This document shows positions 1-7,348 of a DNA stretch of 64,000 nt, in pieces. The position numbers and the translations under genes are program-made. Source of the DNA: Ramlibacter sp. (GTDB taxonomy: Bacteria; Pseudomonadota; Gammaproteobacteria; Burkholderiales; Burkholderiaceae_C); NCBI GenBank assembly GCA_029237735.1, contig JAQZBU010000003.1, positions 1 to 64,000 of the forward strand. Reading direction: 5' to 3'. The notes beneath the pieces were generated by a model. It saw only the letters and a list, made by a program, of their open reading frames with translations, searched no databases and was not told the origin of the DNA. Position 1 is the first letter of the stretch, and each line of letters begins with the position of its first letter.

Positions 1-1
1 G

Positions 2-1057
2 CGTCCCACGCACGATCCGCGCGCGACCGACTACGTGCCGCAGATGCTGGACATAGTGAAAAAGCTCGAGGACAAGGGCCTCGCTTACACAACCGACGGT
101 GGCGACGTGAACTACGCGGTGCGCCGCTTCCCGGGTTACGGCAAGCTGTCCGGCAAATCGCTCGACGAGCTGCACGCGGGCGAGCGCGTTGCCGTGCTGG
201 ATGGCAAGGAAGACCCGCTTGATTTCGTGCTGTGGAAATCGGCCAAGCCCACCGAGCCCGATGATGCGAAGTGGGACAGCAGCTATGGCAAGGGCCGCCC
301 CGGCTGGCACATCGAGTGCTCCGCAATGGCCTGCGCGCTGCTGGGCGAGACCTTCGACATCCACGGCGGCGGGGCCGACCTTCAGTTTCCCCACCACGAG
401 AACGAGATCGCGCAGAGCGAAGGCGCGTTCGGCAAGCCGCTGGCCAATTACTGGATGCACAACGGCTTCCTGAACATCGACAACGAGAAGATGTCGAAGT
501 CGCTCGGCAACTTCTTCACCATCCGCGACGTGCTCCAGAAGTTCGACGCGGAAACCGTGCGCTTCTTCGTCGTGCGATCGCACTACCGCAGCCCGTTGAA
601 CTACAGCGATGTGCACCTCGAGGATGCGCGCGGCGCGTTGAAGCGCCTGTACACCGCACTCGACCTGGTTGCGCCCGCGCAGGTGGCGATCGACTGGTCG
701 CGGCCGTATGCGGCGCGGTTCAAGGCGGCGATGGACAACGACTTCGCAACTTCCGAGGCGATGGCGGTGCTGTTTGACCTGGCGGCCGAAGTGAACCGCG
801 GCAAGTCGGCCGAGCTCTCGGGCCTGCTCAAGGCGTTGGGCGGCTGCCTGGGCATCCTGCAGGGCGAGCCGAAGGCCTTCCTGCGCGCCGGCACGCAGCT
901 GGACGAGGCCACCGTCGCCGACCTTATCGCGCAGCGGGCGGCGGCCAAGAAGGCGAAGAATTTCGCCGAAGCCGACCGCATCCGCAACGATCTGCTCGCG
1001 CAAGGCATCGTGTTGAAGGACTCGCCCACCGGCACGACCTGGGAGGCCGCTTCTTGA
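2..1057 (+). CDS. cysS: Cysteine--tRNA ligase, 3' part (5' end outside window)
   Basis: This class I aminoacyl-tRNA synthetase charges tRNA-Cys in the cytoplasm. The reading frame is open from base 2, and the residues before the first in-window ATG ([15 protein letters not shown]) fit the family, so the gene is cut by the window edge and base 35 is not its true start. Counting from that [11 protein letters not shown] (91-98, with a zinc-ligand Cys), the HHENE zinc/adenylate segment (120-124) and KMSKS (152-156) are all present, followed by the helical C-terminal domain. The N-terminal HIGH motif lies upstream. The stop overlaps the next start as TTGA. Confidence 0.97.
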   Translation, partial: RPTHDPRATDYVPQMLDIVKKLEDKGLAYTTDGGDVNYAVRRFPGYGKLSGKSLDELHAGERVAVLDGKEDPLDFVLWKSAKPTEPDDAKWDSSYGKGRPGWHIECSAMACALLGETFDIHGGGADLQFPHHENEIAQSEGAFGKPLANYWMHNGFLNIDNEKMSKSLGNFFTIRDVLQKFDAETVRFFVVRSHYRSPLNYSDVHLEDARGALKRLYTALDLVAPAQVAIDWSRPYAARFKAAMDNDFATSEAMAVLFDLAAEVNRGKSAELSGLLKALGGCLGILQGEPKAFLRAGTQLDEATVADLIAQRAAAKKAKNFAEADRIRNDLLAQGIVLKDSPTGTTWEAAS

Positions 1058-1698
1058 GCACTTCCATGCAGATCGTCGTGGCAACGCCCGAATACTGGGA
1101 AGAAGCCTGCCGCCACCTGGCCCGCAAGGACCGCGTGATGAAGCGGCTGATCCCGCAGTTCGGGGACGCTTGCCTGCAGTCGCGCGGCGACGCCTTCACC
1201 ACGCTTGCGCGTAGCATCGTCGGCCAGCAGATATCGGTGAAGGCCGCCCAGACGGTGTGGGACCGCTTCGCGAAATTGCCTCGGCGCATGAGCGCGGGCA
1301 ACGTGCTCAAACTCAAGGTCGACGACATGCAGGCGGCGGGCCTGTCCGCCCGCAAGATCGAATACCTGGTCGATCTCGCCCTGCATTTCGATTCCGGCGC
1401 CGTCCACGCGGATGCATGGAAGGACATGACGGACGATGAGATCATCGCTGAGCTCGTCGGCATCCGCGGCATCGGCCGCTGGACCGCCGAGATGTTCCTC
1501 ATCTTCCACCTCATGCGCCCCAACGTGCTGCCGCTGGACGATGTCGGCCTGCTGAGCGGCATCAGCCGCAACTATTTTTCGGGCGATCCCGTCAGCCGCA
1601 GCGACGCGCGCGAAGTGGCCGCCGCCTGGGTTCCATATTGCAGTGTCGCGACTTGGTATATTTGGCGTTCGCTGGACCCGTTGCCGGTCGAGTATTAG
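1054..1698 (+). CDS. DNA-3-methyladenine glycosylase (AlkA-like, HhH-GPD)
   Basis: This 214-residue base-excision-repair glycosylase is predicted to remove alkylated purines from DNA. The HhH-GPD core is visible: the helix-hairpin-helix [12 protein letters not shown] at about 136-147, followed by LPLDDVGL (159-166) carrying the catalytic Asp. The N-terminal helix with SIVGQQIS (54-61) is typical of AlkA/Mag proteins. It is shorter than E. coli AlkA because it lacks the N-terminal beta domain. A TTG start at 1054 overlaps the cysS stop; an ATG at 1066 is the alternative. It lies between cysS and accA in one apparent transcription unit, an order common in Burkholderiales. Confidence 0.93.
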   Translation: MSTSMQIVVATPEYWEEACRHLARKDRVMKRLIPQFGDACLQSRGDAFTTLARSIVGQQISVKAAQTVWDRFAKLPRRMSAGNVLKLKVDDMQAAGLSARKIEYLVDLALHFDSGAVHADAWKDMTDDEIIAELVGIRGIGRWTAEMFLIFHLMRPNVLPLDDVGLLSGISRNYFSGDPVSRSDAREVAAAWVPYCSVATWYIWRSLDPLPVEY

Positions 1699-1728
1699 CC
1701 GGCCCCCCGCGACAACAAGGAGCAAACC

Positions 1729-2706
1729 TTGGCAAAGAAGACATTCCTCGATTTCGAGCAGCCCATCGCGGAGCTCGAAGGAAAAATCGAAGAACTGCGT
1801 TACGTCCAGACGGAATCCGCGGTCGACATCTCCGAGGAGATCGACCAGCTTTCAAAGAAGAGTCAGCAGCTCACCAAGGACATCTACAGCGACCTCACAC
1901 CCTGGCAGATCACCAAGATCGCGCGGCACCCCGAGCGCCCCTACACGCTCGACTACGTCAACGAAATCTTCACCGATTTCATCGAGCTGCACGGCGACCG
2001 CCATTTTGCGGATGACCTGTCCATCGTCGGTGGGCTGGCGCGCTTCAACGGCAATGCCTGCATGGTGCTGGGCCAGCAGAAGGGGCGCGACACCAAGGAG
2101 CGCGCGCTGCGCAACTTCGGCATGAGCCGGCCCGAGGGCTATCGCAAGGCGCTGCGCCTGATGAAGACCGCCGAGAAGTTCAAGCTGCCGGTCTTCACCT
2201 TCGTCGACACGCCCGGCGCATACCCCGGCATCGACGCTGAAGAGCGCGGACAGTCTGAGGCGATCGGCCGCAACATCTTCGAGATGGCGCAGCTGGAAGT
2301 GCCGATCATCACCACCGTGATCGGCGAGGGCGGCTCCGGCGGCGCGCTGGCGATCTCCGTGGCAGACCAGGTGCTGATGCTCCAATACTCGATCTACTCC
2401 GTGATCAGCCCCGAGGGCTGCGCGTCCATCCTCTGGAAGACGTCCGACAGGGCGCAGGACGCGGCGGACGCCATGGGCATCACCGCGCACCGGCTGAAGG
2501 CAATGGGCCTGATCGACAAGATCGTCAACGAGCCCGTAGGCGGCGCGCACCGCGACCACAAGCAGATGGCCGCCTTCCTGAAGCGCGCGCTCAACGATGC
2601 GTGGCGGCAGCTGGCCGACTTGAAAGTGCGCGAGCTGGTGGACCGGCGCTACGAGCGACTTCAAAGTTACGGACGCTTCACCGACACCAAGGCGGAAGCT
2701 CGTTAG
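1729..2706 (+). CDS. accA: Acetyl-CoA carboxylase carboxyltransferase subunit alpha
   Basis: The alpha subunit of the carboxyltransferase half of acetyl-CoA carboxylase transfers CO2 from carboxybiotin to acetyl-CoA, the first committed step of fatty acid synthesis. The 325 residues match the usual length of about 320. The N-terminal helical region ([19 protein letters not shown]) and the crotonase-fold segments [29 protein letters not shown] and [11 protein letters not shown] are intact. The start is TTG at 1729, chosen because it sits just after an AAGGAG ribosome-binding site and because the family N-terminus begins there. The partner accD is not in the window. Confidence 0.97.
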   Translation: MAKKTFLDFEQPIAELEGKIEELRYVQTESAVDISEEIDQLSKKSQQLTKDIYSDLTPWQITKIARHPERPYTLDYVNEIFTDFIELHGDRHFADDLSIVGGLARFNGNACMVLGQQKGRDTKERALRNFGMSRPEGYRKALRLMKTAEKFKLPVFTFVDTPGAYPGIDAEERGQSEAIGRNIFEMAQLEVPIITTVIGEGGSGGALAISVADQVLMLQYSIYSVISPEGCASILWKTSDRAQDAADAMGITAHRLKAMGLIDKIVNEPVGGAHRDHKQMAAFLKRALNDAWRQLADLKVRELVDRRYERLQSYGRFTDTKAEAR

Positions 2707-2728
2707 CCGGGCTCCTGACACAAACCCC

Positions 2729-3676
2729 ATGGGCCTGAAAGTTCCCGCGGCCCTGCTGGCATTCGAGCCGACGCTGCCTGCTGCCGTGGCATTCAGCGGA
2801 GGGGCGGATTCCACCGCCTTGCTCCTTGCAGCGGCGCGCGCCTGGCCGGGCCAGATCTTCGCGATCCATGTGCACCACGGGCTCCAGGCTGCGGCGGATG
2901 ACTTCGCGCGGCACTGCCGGCAGTTCTGCGACGGGCTCGGCGTTTCGCTCCACCAGGTCAACGTGGATGCACGCCACGAGAGCGGGGAGAGCCCCGAGGA
3001 CGCGGCGCGCAAGGCGCGCTACACGGCACTGGCGCAGGCCGGCCTGGCGCTGGGTGTCAAAGCTGTCTGGCTTGCGCAGCACGCCGACGACCAGGTTGAA
3101 ACCATGCTCCTGGCGCTGAGCCGCGGTGCCGGACTGCCGGGTCTCGCCGCCATGCCGGCGCGGTTCGAGCGCAACGGCATGCGCTTCGAGCGGCCGTTGC
3201 TGGGCGTCAGCGGCCCGGCGATCCGCGAGTGGCTGCGCGCGGAAGGCGTGAGTTTCGTCGAAGACCCGACCAACGAAGACCGAGGCTTCACGCGCAACCG
3301 CATTCGTCATGAGCTGCTGCCCGCGCTGGAAAAGGCGTTCCCCCAGTTCAGGGACACCTTCGCCCGGTCCGCGCGCCATGCCGCGCAGGCGCAGCGGGTG
3401 TTGTCCGCAGTGGCGGCCGAAGATCTTGCGCGGGTGGGCAACCCGCCTTCGATCGCGGCGCTGCGTACGCTCGAGCGCGCTCGCCAGGCCAATGTTCTGC
3501 GTCACTGGCTGCTGGCCGCGCACAAGGTGCACTCCAACGCCGCGCAGCTGGAAGAACTGATGAACCAGGTGGCGGCGTGCTCAACGCGCGGGCATGACAT
3601 CCGCATCAAGGTGGGCAATGGCTTCGTCGAGCGCAACGGCGAGTGCCTGGGGTTCCGGCCGCACCTGGACGCCTAG
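2729..3676 (+). CDS. tilS: tRNA(Ile)-lysidine synthase
   Basis: TilS attaches lysine to C34 of tRNA-Ile(CAU), changing its reading from AUG to AUA; it is an ATP pyrophosphatase of the PP-loop family. The PP-loop SGGADSTAL lies near residue 19, followed by LAQHADDQVETMLLALSRG and the ENPTNED-like EDPTNEDRGFTRNRIRH segment characteristic of TilS. At 315 residues it is clearly shorter than the roughly 430-residue E. coli enzyme. It keeps the N-terminal catalytic and linker domains and has at most a minimal C-terminal domain, as in other short beta-proteobacterial versions. It follows accA after 22 bases and is probably cotranscribed with it. Confidence 0.94.
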   Translation: MGLKVPAALLAFEPTLPAAVAFSGGADSTALLLAAARAWPGQIFAIHVHHGLQAAADDFARHCRQFCDGLGVSLHQVNVDARHESGESPEDAARKARYTALAQAGLALGVKAVWLAQHADDQVETMLLALSRGAGLPGLAAMPARFERNGMRFERPLLGVSGPAIREWLRAEGVSFVEDPTNEDRGFTRNRIRHELLPALEKAFPQFRDTFARSARHAAQAQRVLSAVAAEDLARVGNPPSIAALRTLERARQANVLRHWLLAAHKVHSNAAQLEELMNQVAACSTRGHDIRIKVGNGFVERNGECLGFRPHLDA

Positions 3677-3677
3677 G

Positions 3678-3683
3678 TATAAT
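3678..3683 (+). promoter_or_regulatory. Probable lysC promoter, -10 box
   Basis: A perfect TATAAT preceded by a G two bases upstream lies directly after the tilS stop and 84 bases before the lysC ATG. No good -35 hexamer is obvious, so this may be an extended -10 promoter. Inferred from sequence only. Confidence 0.45.
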
Positions 3684-3766
3684 CCCGAGGGTTTCCCGGC
3701 GGCGCGGCCCGCCCTCGTCGATTTGCCCGAATACCGCCGCACCTCACCTCACTTTCCTTCCTTCCG

Positions 3767-5035
3767 ATGGCATTGATCGTTCACAAATACGGCGGCACGT
3801 CGATGGGCTCGACCGAGCGCATCCGCAACGTCGCCAAGCGCGTGGCCAAGTGGCAGCGCGCCGGCTACCAGATGGTGGTGGTGCCCAGCGCCATGAGCGG
3901 CGAGACCAACCGCCTGCTGGCGCTGGCCAAGGAACTGGCCCCCGCCAAACAGACTGACGCGATGTGCCGCGAGCTCGACATGCTGGCCGCCACCGGCGAG
4001 CAGGCCTCGTCGGCGCTGCTGGCGCTCGCGCTGCAGGCCGAAGGCCTGGAGGCCGTGAGCTACGCCGGCTGGCAAGTGCCCGTCAAGACTAACAGCGCCT
4101 ACACCAAGGCCCGCATCGAGTCGATCGACGACAAGCGGGTGCGTGAGGACCTTGCCGCCGGGCGCGTGGTGATCATCACCGGCTTCCAGGGCGTCGACGA
4201 CGAGGGCCACATCACGACCCTCGGGCGCGGCGGCAGCGACACCTCGGCTGTCGCGGTTGCAGCGGCCATGAAGGCCGACGAATGCCTGATCTACACAGAC
4301 GTGGACGGCGTCTACACGACCGACCCGCGCGTGGTGCCCGAAGCGCGGCGCATGCAGACCGTCAGCTTCGAGGAAATGCTGGAGATGGCGTCCTTGGGCT
4401 CCAAGGTACTGCAGATCCGCTCCGTGGAATTCGCGGGCAAGTACAAGGTCCCGCTGCGCGTGCTCTCCAGCTTCACGCCGTGGGATATCGCCATTGAAGA
4501 GGAAGCCGCGTCCGGCACCCTGATCACTTTTGAGGAAGACGCAAAAATGGAACAAGCCGTCGTTTCCGGCATCGCCTTCAACCGCGACGAGGCCAAGATC
4601 TCGATCCTGAGCGTGCCCGACAAGCCGGGCATCGCCTACAACATTCTGGGGGCCGTGGCCGACGCGAACATCGAGGTCGACGTCATCATCCAGAACATCT
4701 CCAAGGACGGCAAGACCGACTTCAGCTTCACCGTGCACCGCAACGATTACGCGCGAACGGTCGATTTGCTCAAGACCAAGGTGTTGCCATCGCTGGGCAC
4801 GGACGAGCTTATAGGCGACACGCGCATCTGCAAGGTCAGCATCGTGGGCATCGGCATGCGCAGCCACGTCGGCATCGCCAGCAAGATGTTCCGGGCGCTC
4901 TCCGAAGAGGGCATCAACATCCAGATGATCTCCACCAGCGAGATCAAGACGTCTGTGGTCATCGACGAGAAGTACATGGAGCTCGCAGTGCGGGCCCTGC
5001 ACCGGGCTTTCGACCTGGACCAGCCCGCCGGCTGA
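3767..5035 (+). CDS. lysC: Aspartate kinase
   Basis: Aspartokinase phosphorylates L-aspartate, the entry to lysine, threonine and methionine synthesis. The 422 residues fit the alpha2beta2-type enzymes. The kinase domain opens with VHKYGGTSMGS (about 4-14) and includes the ITGFQGVDDEGHITTLGRGGSD substrate-binding region and IYTDVDGVYTTDPR. Two C-terminal ACT domains (from about residue 265) would bind lysine or threonine for feedback inhibition. An internal start for a separate beta subunit is possible (METs near 260) but cannot be proven. The gene is preceded by its own putative promoter and followed by tRNA-Ser. Confidence 0.97.
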   Translation: MALIVHKYGGTSMGSTERIRNVAKRVAKWQRAGYQMVVVPSAMSGETNRLLALAKELAPAKQTDAMCRELDMLAATGEQASSALLALALQAEGLEAVSYAGWQVPVKTNSAYTKARIESIDDKRVREDLAAGRVVIITGFQGVDDEGHITTLGRGGSDTSAVAVAAAMKADECLIYTDVDGVYTTDPRVVPEARRMQTVSFEEMLEMASLGSKVLQIRSVEFAGKYKVPLRVLSSFTPWDIAIEEEAASGTLITFEEDAKMEQAVVSGIAFNRDEAKISILSVPDKPGIAYNILGAVADANIEVDVIIQNISKDGKTDFSFTVHRNDYARTVDLLKTKVLPSLGTDELIGDTRICKVSIVGIGMRSHVGIASKMFRALSEEGINIQMISTSEIKTSVVIDEKYMELAVRALHRAFDLDQPAG

Positions 5036-5095
5036 GCTGATTTCCCCTCCCGCAGCCGGGCTTTGGCCCTGTTTCGGGCATAATTGCATGCGCCA

Positions 5096-5188
5096 GGAAA
5101 CGTGACCGAGTGGCCGAAGGTGCTCCCCTGCTAAGGGAGTATGGGGTGTAGAGCCTCATCGAGGGTTCGAATCCCTCCGTTTCCGCCA
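5096..5188 (+). tRNA. tRNA-Ser (anticodon GCU)
   Basis: A 93-base tRNA including an encoded CCA. The acceptor stem GGAAACG pairs with CGTTTCC, followed by discriminator G and CCA at 5186-5188. The anticodon stem CTCCC/GGGAG encloses the loop CTGCTAA, giving anticodon GCT. A long variable arm precedes the T arm GAGGGTTCGAATCCCTC, as expected for tRNA-Ser. It reads AGC and AGU codons. A CATAAT-like -10 box lies about 13 bases upstream. Confidence 0.97.
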
Positions 5189-5202
5189 GATACACTTCTG
5201 AG

Positions 5203-5236
5203 AAGCCCCCATTGGACCCTTCCATCGGGGCTTTTT
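5203..5236 (+). terminator. Rho-independent terminator after tRNA-Ser
   Basis: AAGCCCC at 5203-5209 pairs with GGGGCTT at 5227-5233 around a 17-base loop and runs into a T tract. The position, 14 bases after the tRNA 3' end, fits a tRNA (and possibly lysC) terminator. Confidence 0.75.
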
Positions 5237-5287
5237 CATTGGGAAAACTGCTTTCAGGGCACTTCTTGTCGTCTCAGCCAATGTCAT

Positions 5288-5712
5288 TTATTGGTGGGTA
5301 ACAGGAAGGCCTTCGCATGAAGATCGGGGACAAGCGCCGCGACATGGGCCTCGGGGGCTTCCCGGTTGTCGAGCTCGCGCAGGCACGTGAAAAGGCCCGC
5401 GCCGCCAGAGCCCTGGTCGACCAGGGCGTGGACCCGATAGTTCAACGCAAACAGGCCAAAAGCGCGCTTGCGGCTCAGCAAGCCGCCCAGAAGACATTCA
5501 AGCGCTGCGCTTTGGAATACATCGACTCCAAATCGGCCGAATGGTCGAACGCGAAGCATGCGAGTCAATGGACAAATACTTTGGAGACTTACGCGTTCCC
5601 ACGCTCGGGCCGATGTTTCGGCCGCATGTGGACCCACAGTGCCGAGAGCACTGACTGGTTGCCTGCATTAGCTCCGCCTCAGCGGGAACAACCTATTGCA
5701 ACTCACGGCTAG
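5288..5712 (+). pseudogene. P4-type tyrosine integrase remnant
   Basis: Residues such as MKIGDKRRDMGLGGFP, followed by VELAQAREKARAARALVDQG, are the arm-DNA-binding (DUF4102) region of P4-like integrases. KTFKRCALEYIDSKSAEWSNAK and NTLETYAFP then match the start of the core-binding domain. The N-terminal piece LLVGNRKAFA lies in another frame just upstream (5288-5317), so a frameshift is present. After NTLETYAFP (about 5597) similarity stops, so the catalytic R-H-R-Y domain is missing. Its position just after tRNA-Ser is the usual integration site of such elements. It is dead as an integrase. No second copy of the tRNA 3' end was noticed in the window. Confidence 0.85.
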
Positions 5713-6545
5713 TCGAAGCGGTGGGTCTGCTTCGACAGAAAGGCAGATACCCCTGTGGAAGAATCCGCAGAGAATCGCGGCAGCGCCGCTGCGAGGGCTT
5801 CGGTCATGAAGCCCTCCTCATTGCCCATGGTTTCAATGCGCGGCAGTACCTGGATGGCGAGGTACGTCGTCAGCGGGGCGTTGCCGGCCACCGAGATTGC
5901 CAGCGCCTCTGCCTTGGCCATGCCTTTGCCGGCCGGCATCACATGGTGCGCAAGACCAAGCGCGAGGGCTTCCTGGGCGCTATAGGTCCGACCGGTCAGC
6001 ATCATTTCCGTCATTCGGCCGCTGCCGATGATGCGGCCCACGCGGACCGTGGCGCCGCCACCGACAAACACGCCGCGCTGTGCTTCGGGAAGGCCGAAAA
6101 AGGCATTCTCCTCGGCCACCCGGATGTGCGCCGCAGTGGCTATTTCAAGCCCGCCGCCCAGCACTGCGCCGTGCATCAACGCGATGACCGGCAACCCGCC
6201 ATACTGCACATCCTGCAATACCCTGTGCCACAACCGCGACTCCTCGATCGCGCCCAGCGGATCGGTCGCGGTGAGGACCTGCGTCAAGTCCAGCCCGGCA
6301 CAGAAATGGTCGCCCTGCGCATGCAGGATGACGGCCTTCACGCCAGGAGGAGGCGAGGAGAAGAAGGCACCGATCTCGAGGATCATCTCCTTGTTGACCG
6401 CATTGCGTTTTTCCGGGCGGTTCAACCGCAGCTTGGCCACCGCCCCCTCGATACTGAGGTGCAGATAGCTGAATTGGTGTGGAGAGGCCGCCGTGCCGGC
6501 GGCACCCGAGGCAGTGGCGCCAGGAAAATCGTGAATTGTATTCAT
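5709..6545 (-). CDS. Enoyl-CoA hydratase/isomerase family protein
   Basis: A crotonase-fold protein of 278 residues, expected to hydrate a 2-enoyl-CoA or a related CoA thioester. Visible are LRLNRPEKRNAVN (early core), HFCAGLDL (first oxyanion-hole segment) and HGAVLGGGLEIA (second). The usual catalytic Glu pair is not clearly conserved (FFGLPEAQRGVFVGGGAT keeps one). The start at 6545 (MNTIHDFPG) is preferred over 6581, although the 6581 frame is open. The chosen start codon lies inside a palindromic operator, see 6533-6564. It is the last gene of the minus-strand acyl-CoA cluster and follows the TetR gene. Confidence 0.9.
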   Translation of the reverse strand: MNTIHDFPGATASGAAGTAASPHQFSYLHLSIEGAVAKLRLNRPEKRNAVNKEMILEIGAFFSSPPPGVKAVILHAQGDHFCAGLDLTQVLTATDPLGAIEESRLWHRVLQDVQYGGLPVIALMHGAVLGGGLEIATAAHIRVAEENAFFGLPEAQRGVFVGGGATVRVGRIIGSGRMTEMMLTGRTYSAQEALALGLAHHVMPAGKGMAKAEALAISVAGNAPLTTYLAIQVLPRIETMGNEEGFMTEALAAALPRFSADSSTGVSAFLSKQTHRFD

Positions 6546-6564
6546 GACATCAAGAATACCATTC
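6533..6564. promoter_or_regulatory. Tandem palindromic operator, start-codon-overlapping
   Basis: Two palindromes of the form GAATnnnATTC (6533-6543, GAATTGTATTC; 6554-6564, GAATACCATTC) lie exactly 21 bases apart, measured start to start. They are part of a 17-base inverted repeat (6527-6543 against 6554-6570, one mismatch). The first overlaps the ATG of the enoyl-CoA hydratase. The same double site occurs at 17901-17932 and a single one at 19673-19687. The form and the adjacent TetR gene suggest a TetR operator; this is inference. Confidence 0.75.
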
Positions 6565-6595
6565 ACGATTCCGCGACGCAAGCCCGCTTCACCGC

Positions 6596-7309
6596 TCAGT
6601 CATCTGCTTTCGGGGCTGCTGCCTCGGCCGATGCGCACTCGGCCGCGGGCTTTGCAAGCAGGCCTGGCAGCACATAAGTCATGCTCTGTTCCGTGAGGGC
6701 TTCCACGTCGATTCGCCGGCCGGTCGCGGCGGACCACCAGACAGAATGATCAAGCCCCCCGATCACGAAATCGCGGATGAAGCGAACATTGAGATCAGGC
6801 TGGAACTGCCCGCTCTTGATCCCGTCGCGCAGGATGTCCTCGAAACAGCGCACGTAGATGCTACTGAGCTGGCTGAGGATGGACGAATATTTGTGCGGGG
6901 GACGGCGCGTTTCGTGGAAATACAGCAGGTTGAACTTGGGCGAATCGCGCCACGACAGAAATTGCAGCTCCACGAAGCGGCGCATCCGGTCCAGCGGCGT
7001 CTTCTCCTTTTTCACTTCGCTGCGGATCATCTGCACCACTTCGGCGTAGTGCCACGCGATCGAGCGGTACAACAGTTCCTCCTTGCCGTCGAGGTGCTTG
7101 TAGAGAAGGCCGTCTGAAATGCCCAGGCGTGAAGCGATGGAGCTGATCGAGGTGGCGTCGTAGCCGTTCTCGCAGAACTCCGCCAGCGCCGCTTCGAGGA
7201 TGGCCTCCCCCCGCAGTTCGAACTCTTTTCGCAGCGATGCGCGCGGCGTAGTCTTTGGCATTTTTCGGGCGGCCGCAACGAGTCTAGACACAGTGGCACG
7301 TCCTTTCAT
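6596..7309 (-). CDS. TetR/AcrR family transcriptional regulator
   Basis: A 237-residue repressor-type protein. The N-terminal HTH is clear: ILEAALAEFCENGYDATSISSIASRLGISDGLLYKHLDGKEELLYRS at about 35-82, with the typical TetR recognition helix around GLLYKHL. The C-terminal ligand-binding half is variable, as in the family, and ends in an Ala-rich tail. It sits between the thiolase/acyl-CoA dehydrogenase gene and the enoyl-CoA hydratase gene on the same strand, so an acyl-CoA or the parent acid is a plausible effector. It is the best candidate to bind the TGAATnnnATTCA sites of this cluster. Start codon choice is uncertain; an internal ATG (MPKTTPRAS) 16 codons later is possible. Confidence 0.92.
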   Translation of the reverse strand: MKGRATVSRLVAAARKMPKTTPRASLRKEFELRGEAILEAALAEFCENGYDATSISSIASRLGISDGLLYKHLDGKEELLYRSIAWHYAEVVQMIRSEVKKEKTPLDRMRRFVELQFLSWRDSPKFNLLYFHETRRPPHKYSSILSQLSSIYVRCFEDILRDGIKSGQFQPDLNVRFIRDFVIGGLDHSVWWSAATGRRIDVEALTEQSMTYVLPGLLAKPAAECASAEAAAPKADD

Positions 7310-7348
7310 TTTTTTTGATACCCCCCATTTTTGCCCATCGTGCCCGCC

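Noticed and set aside
601-1725. Long minus-strand open frame opposite cysS and the glycosylase gene
   Set aside because: No family resemblance and complete overlap with two clear genes; same for those at 1852-3012, 3749-5089, 7331-8647 and 13974-15467.
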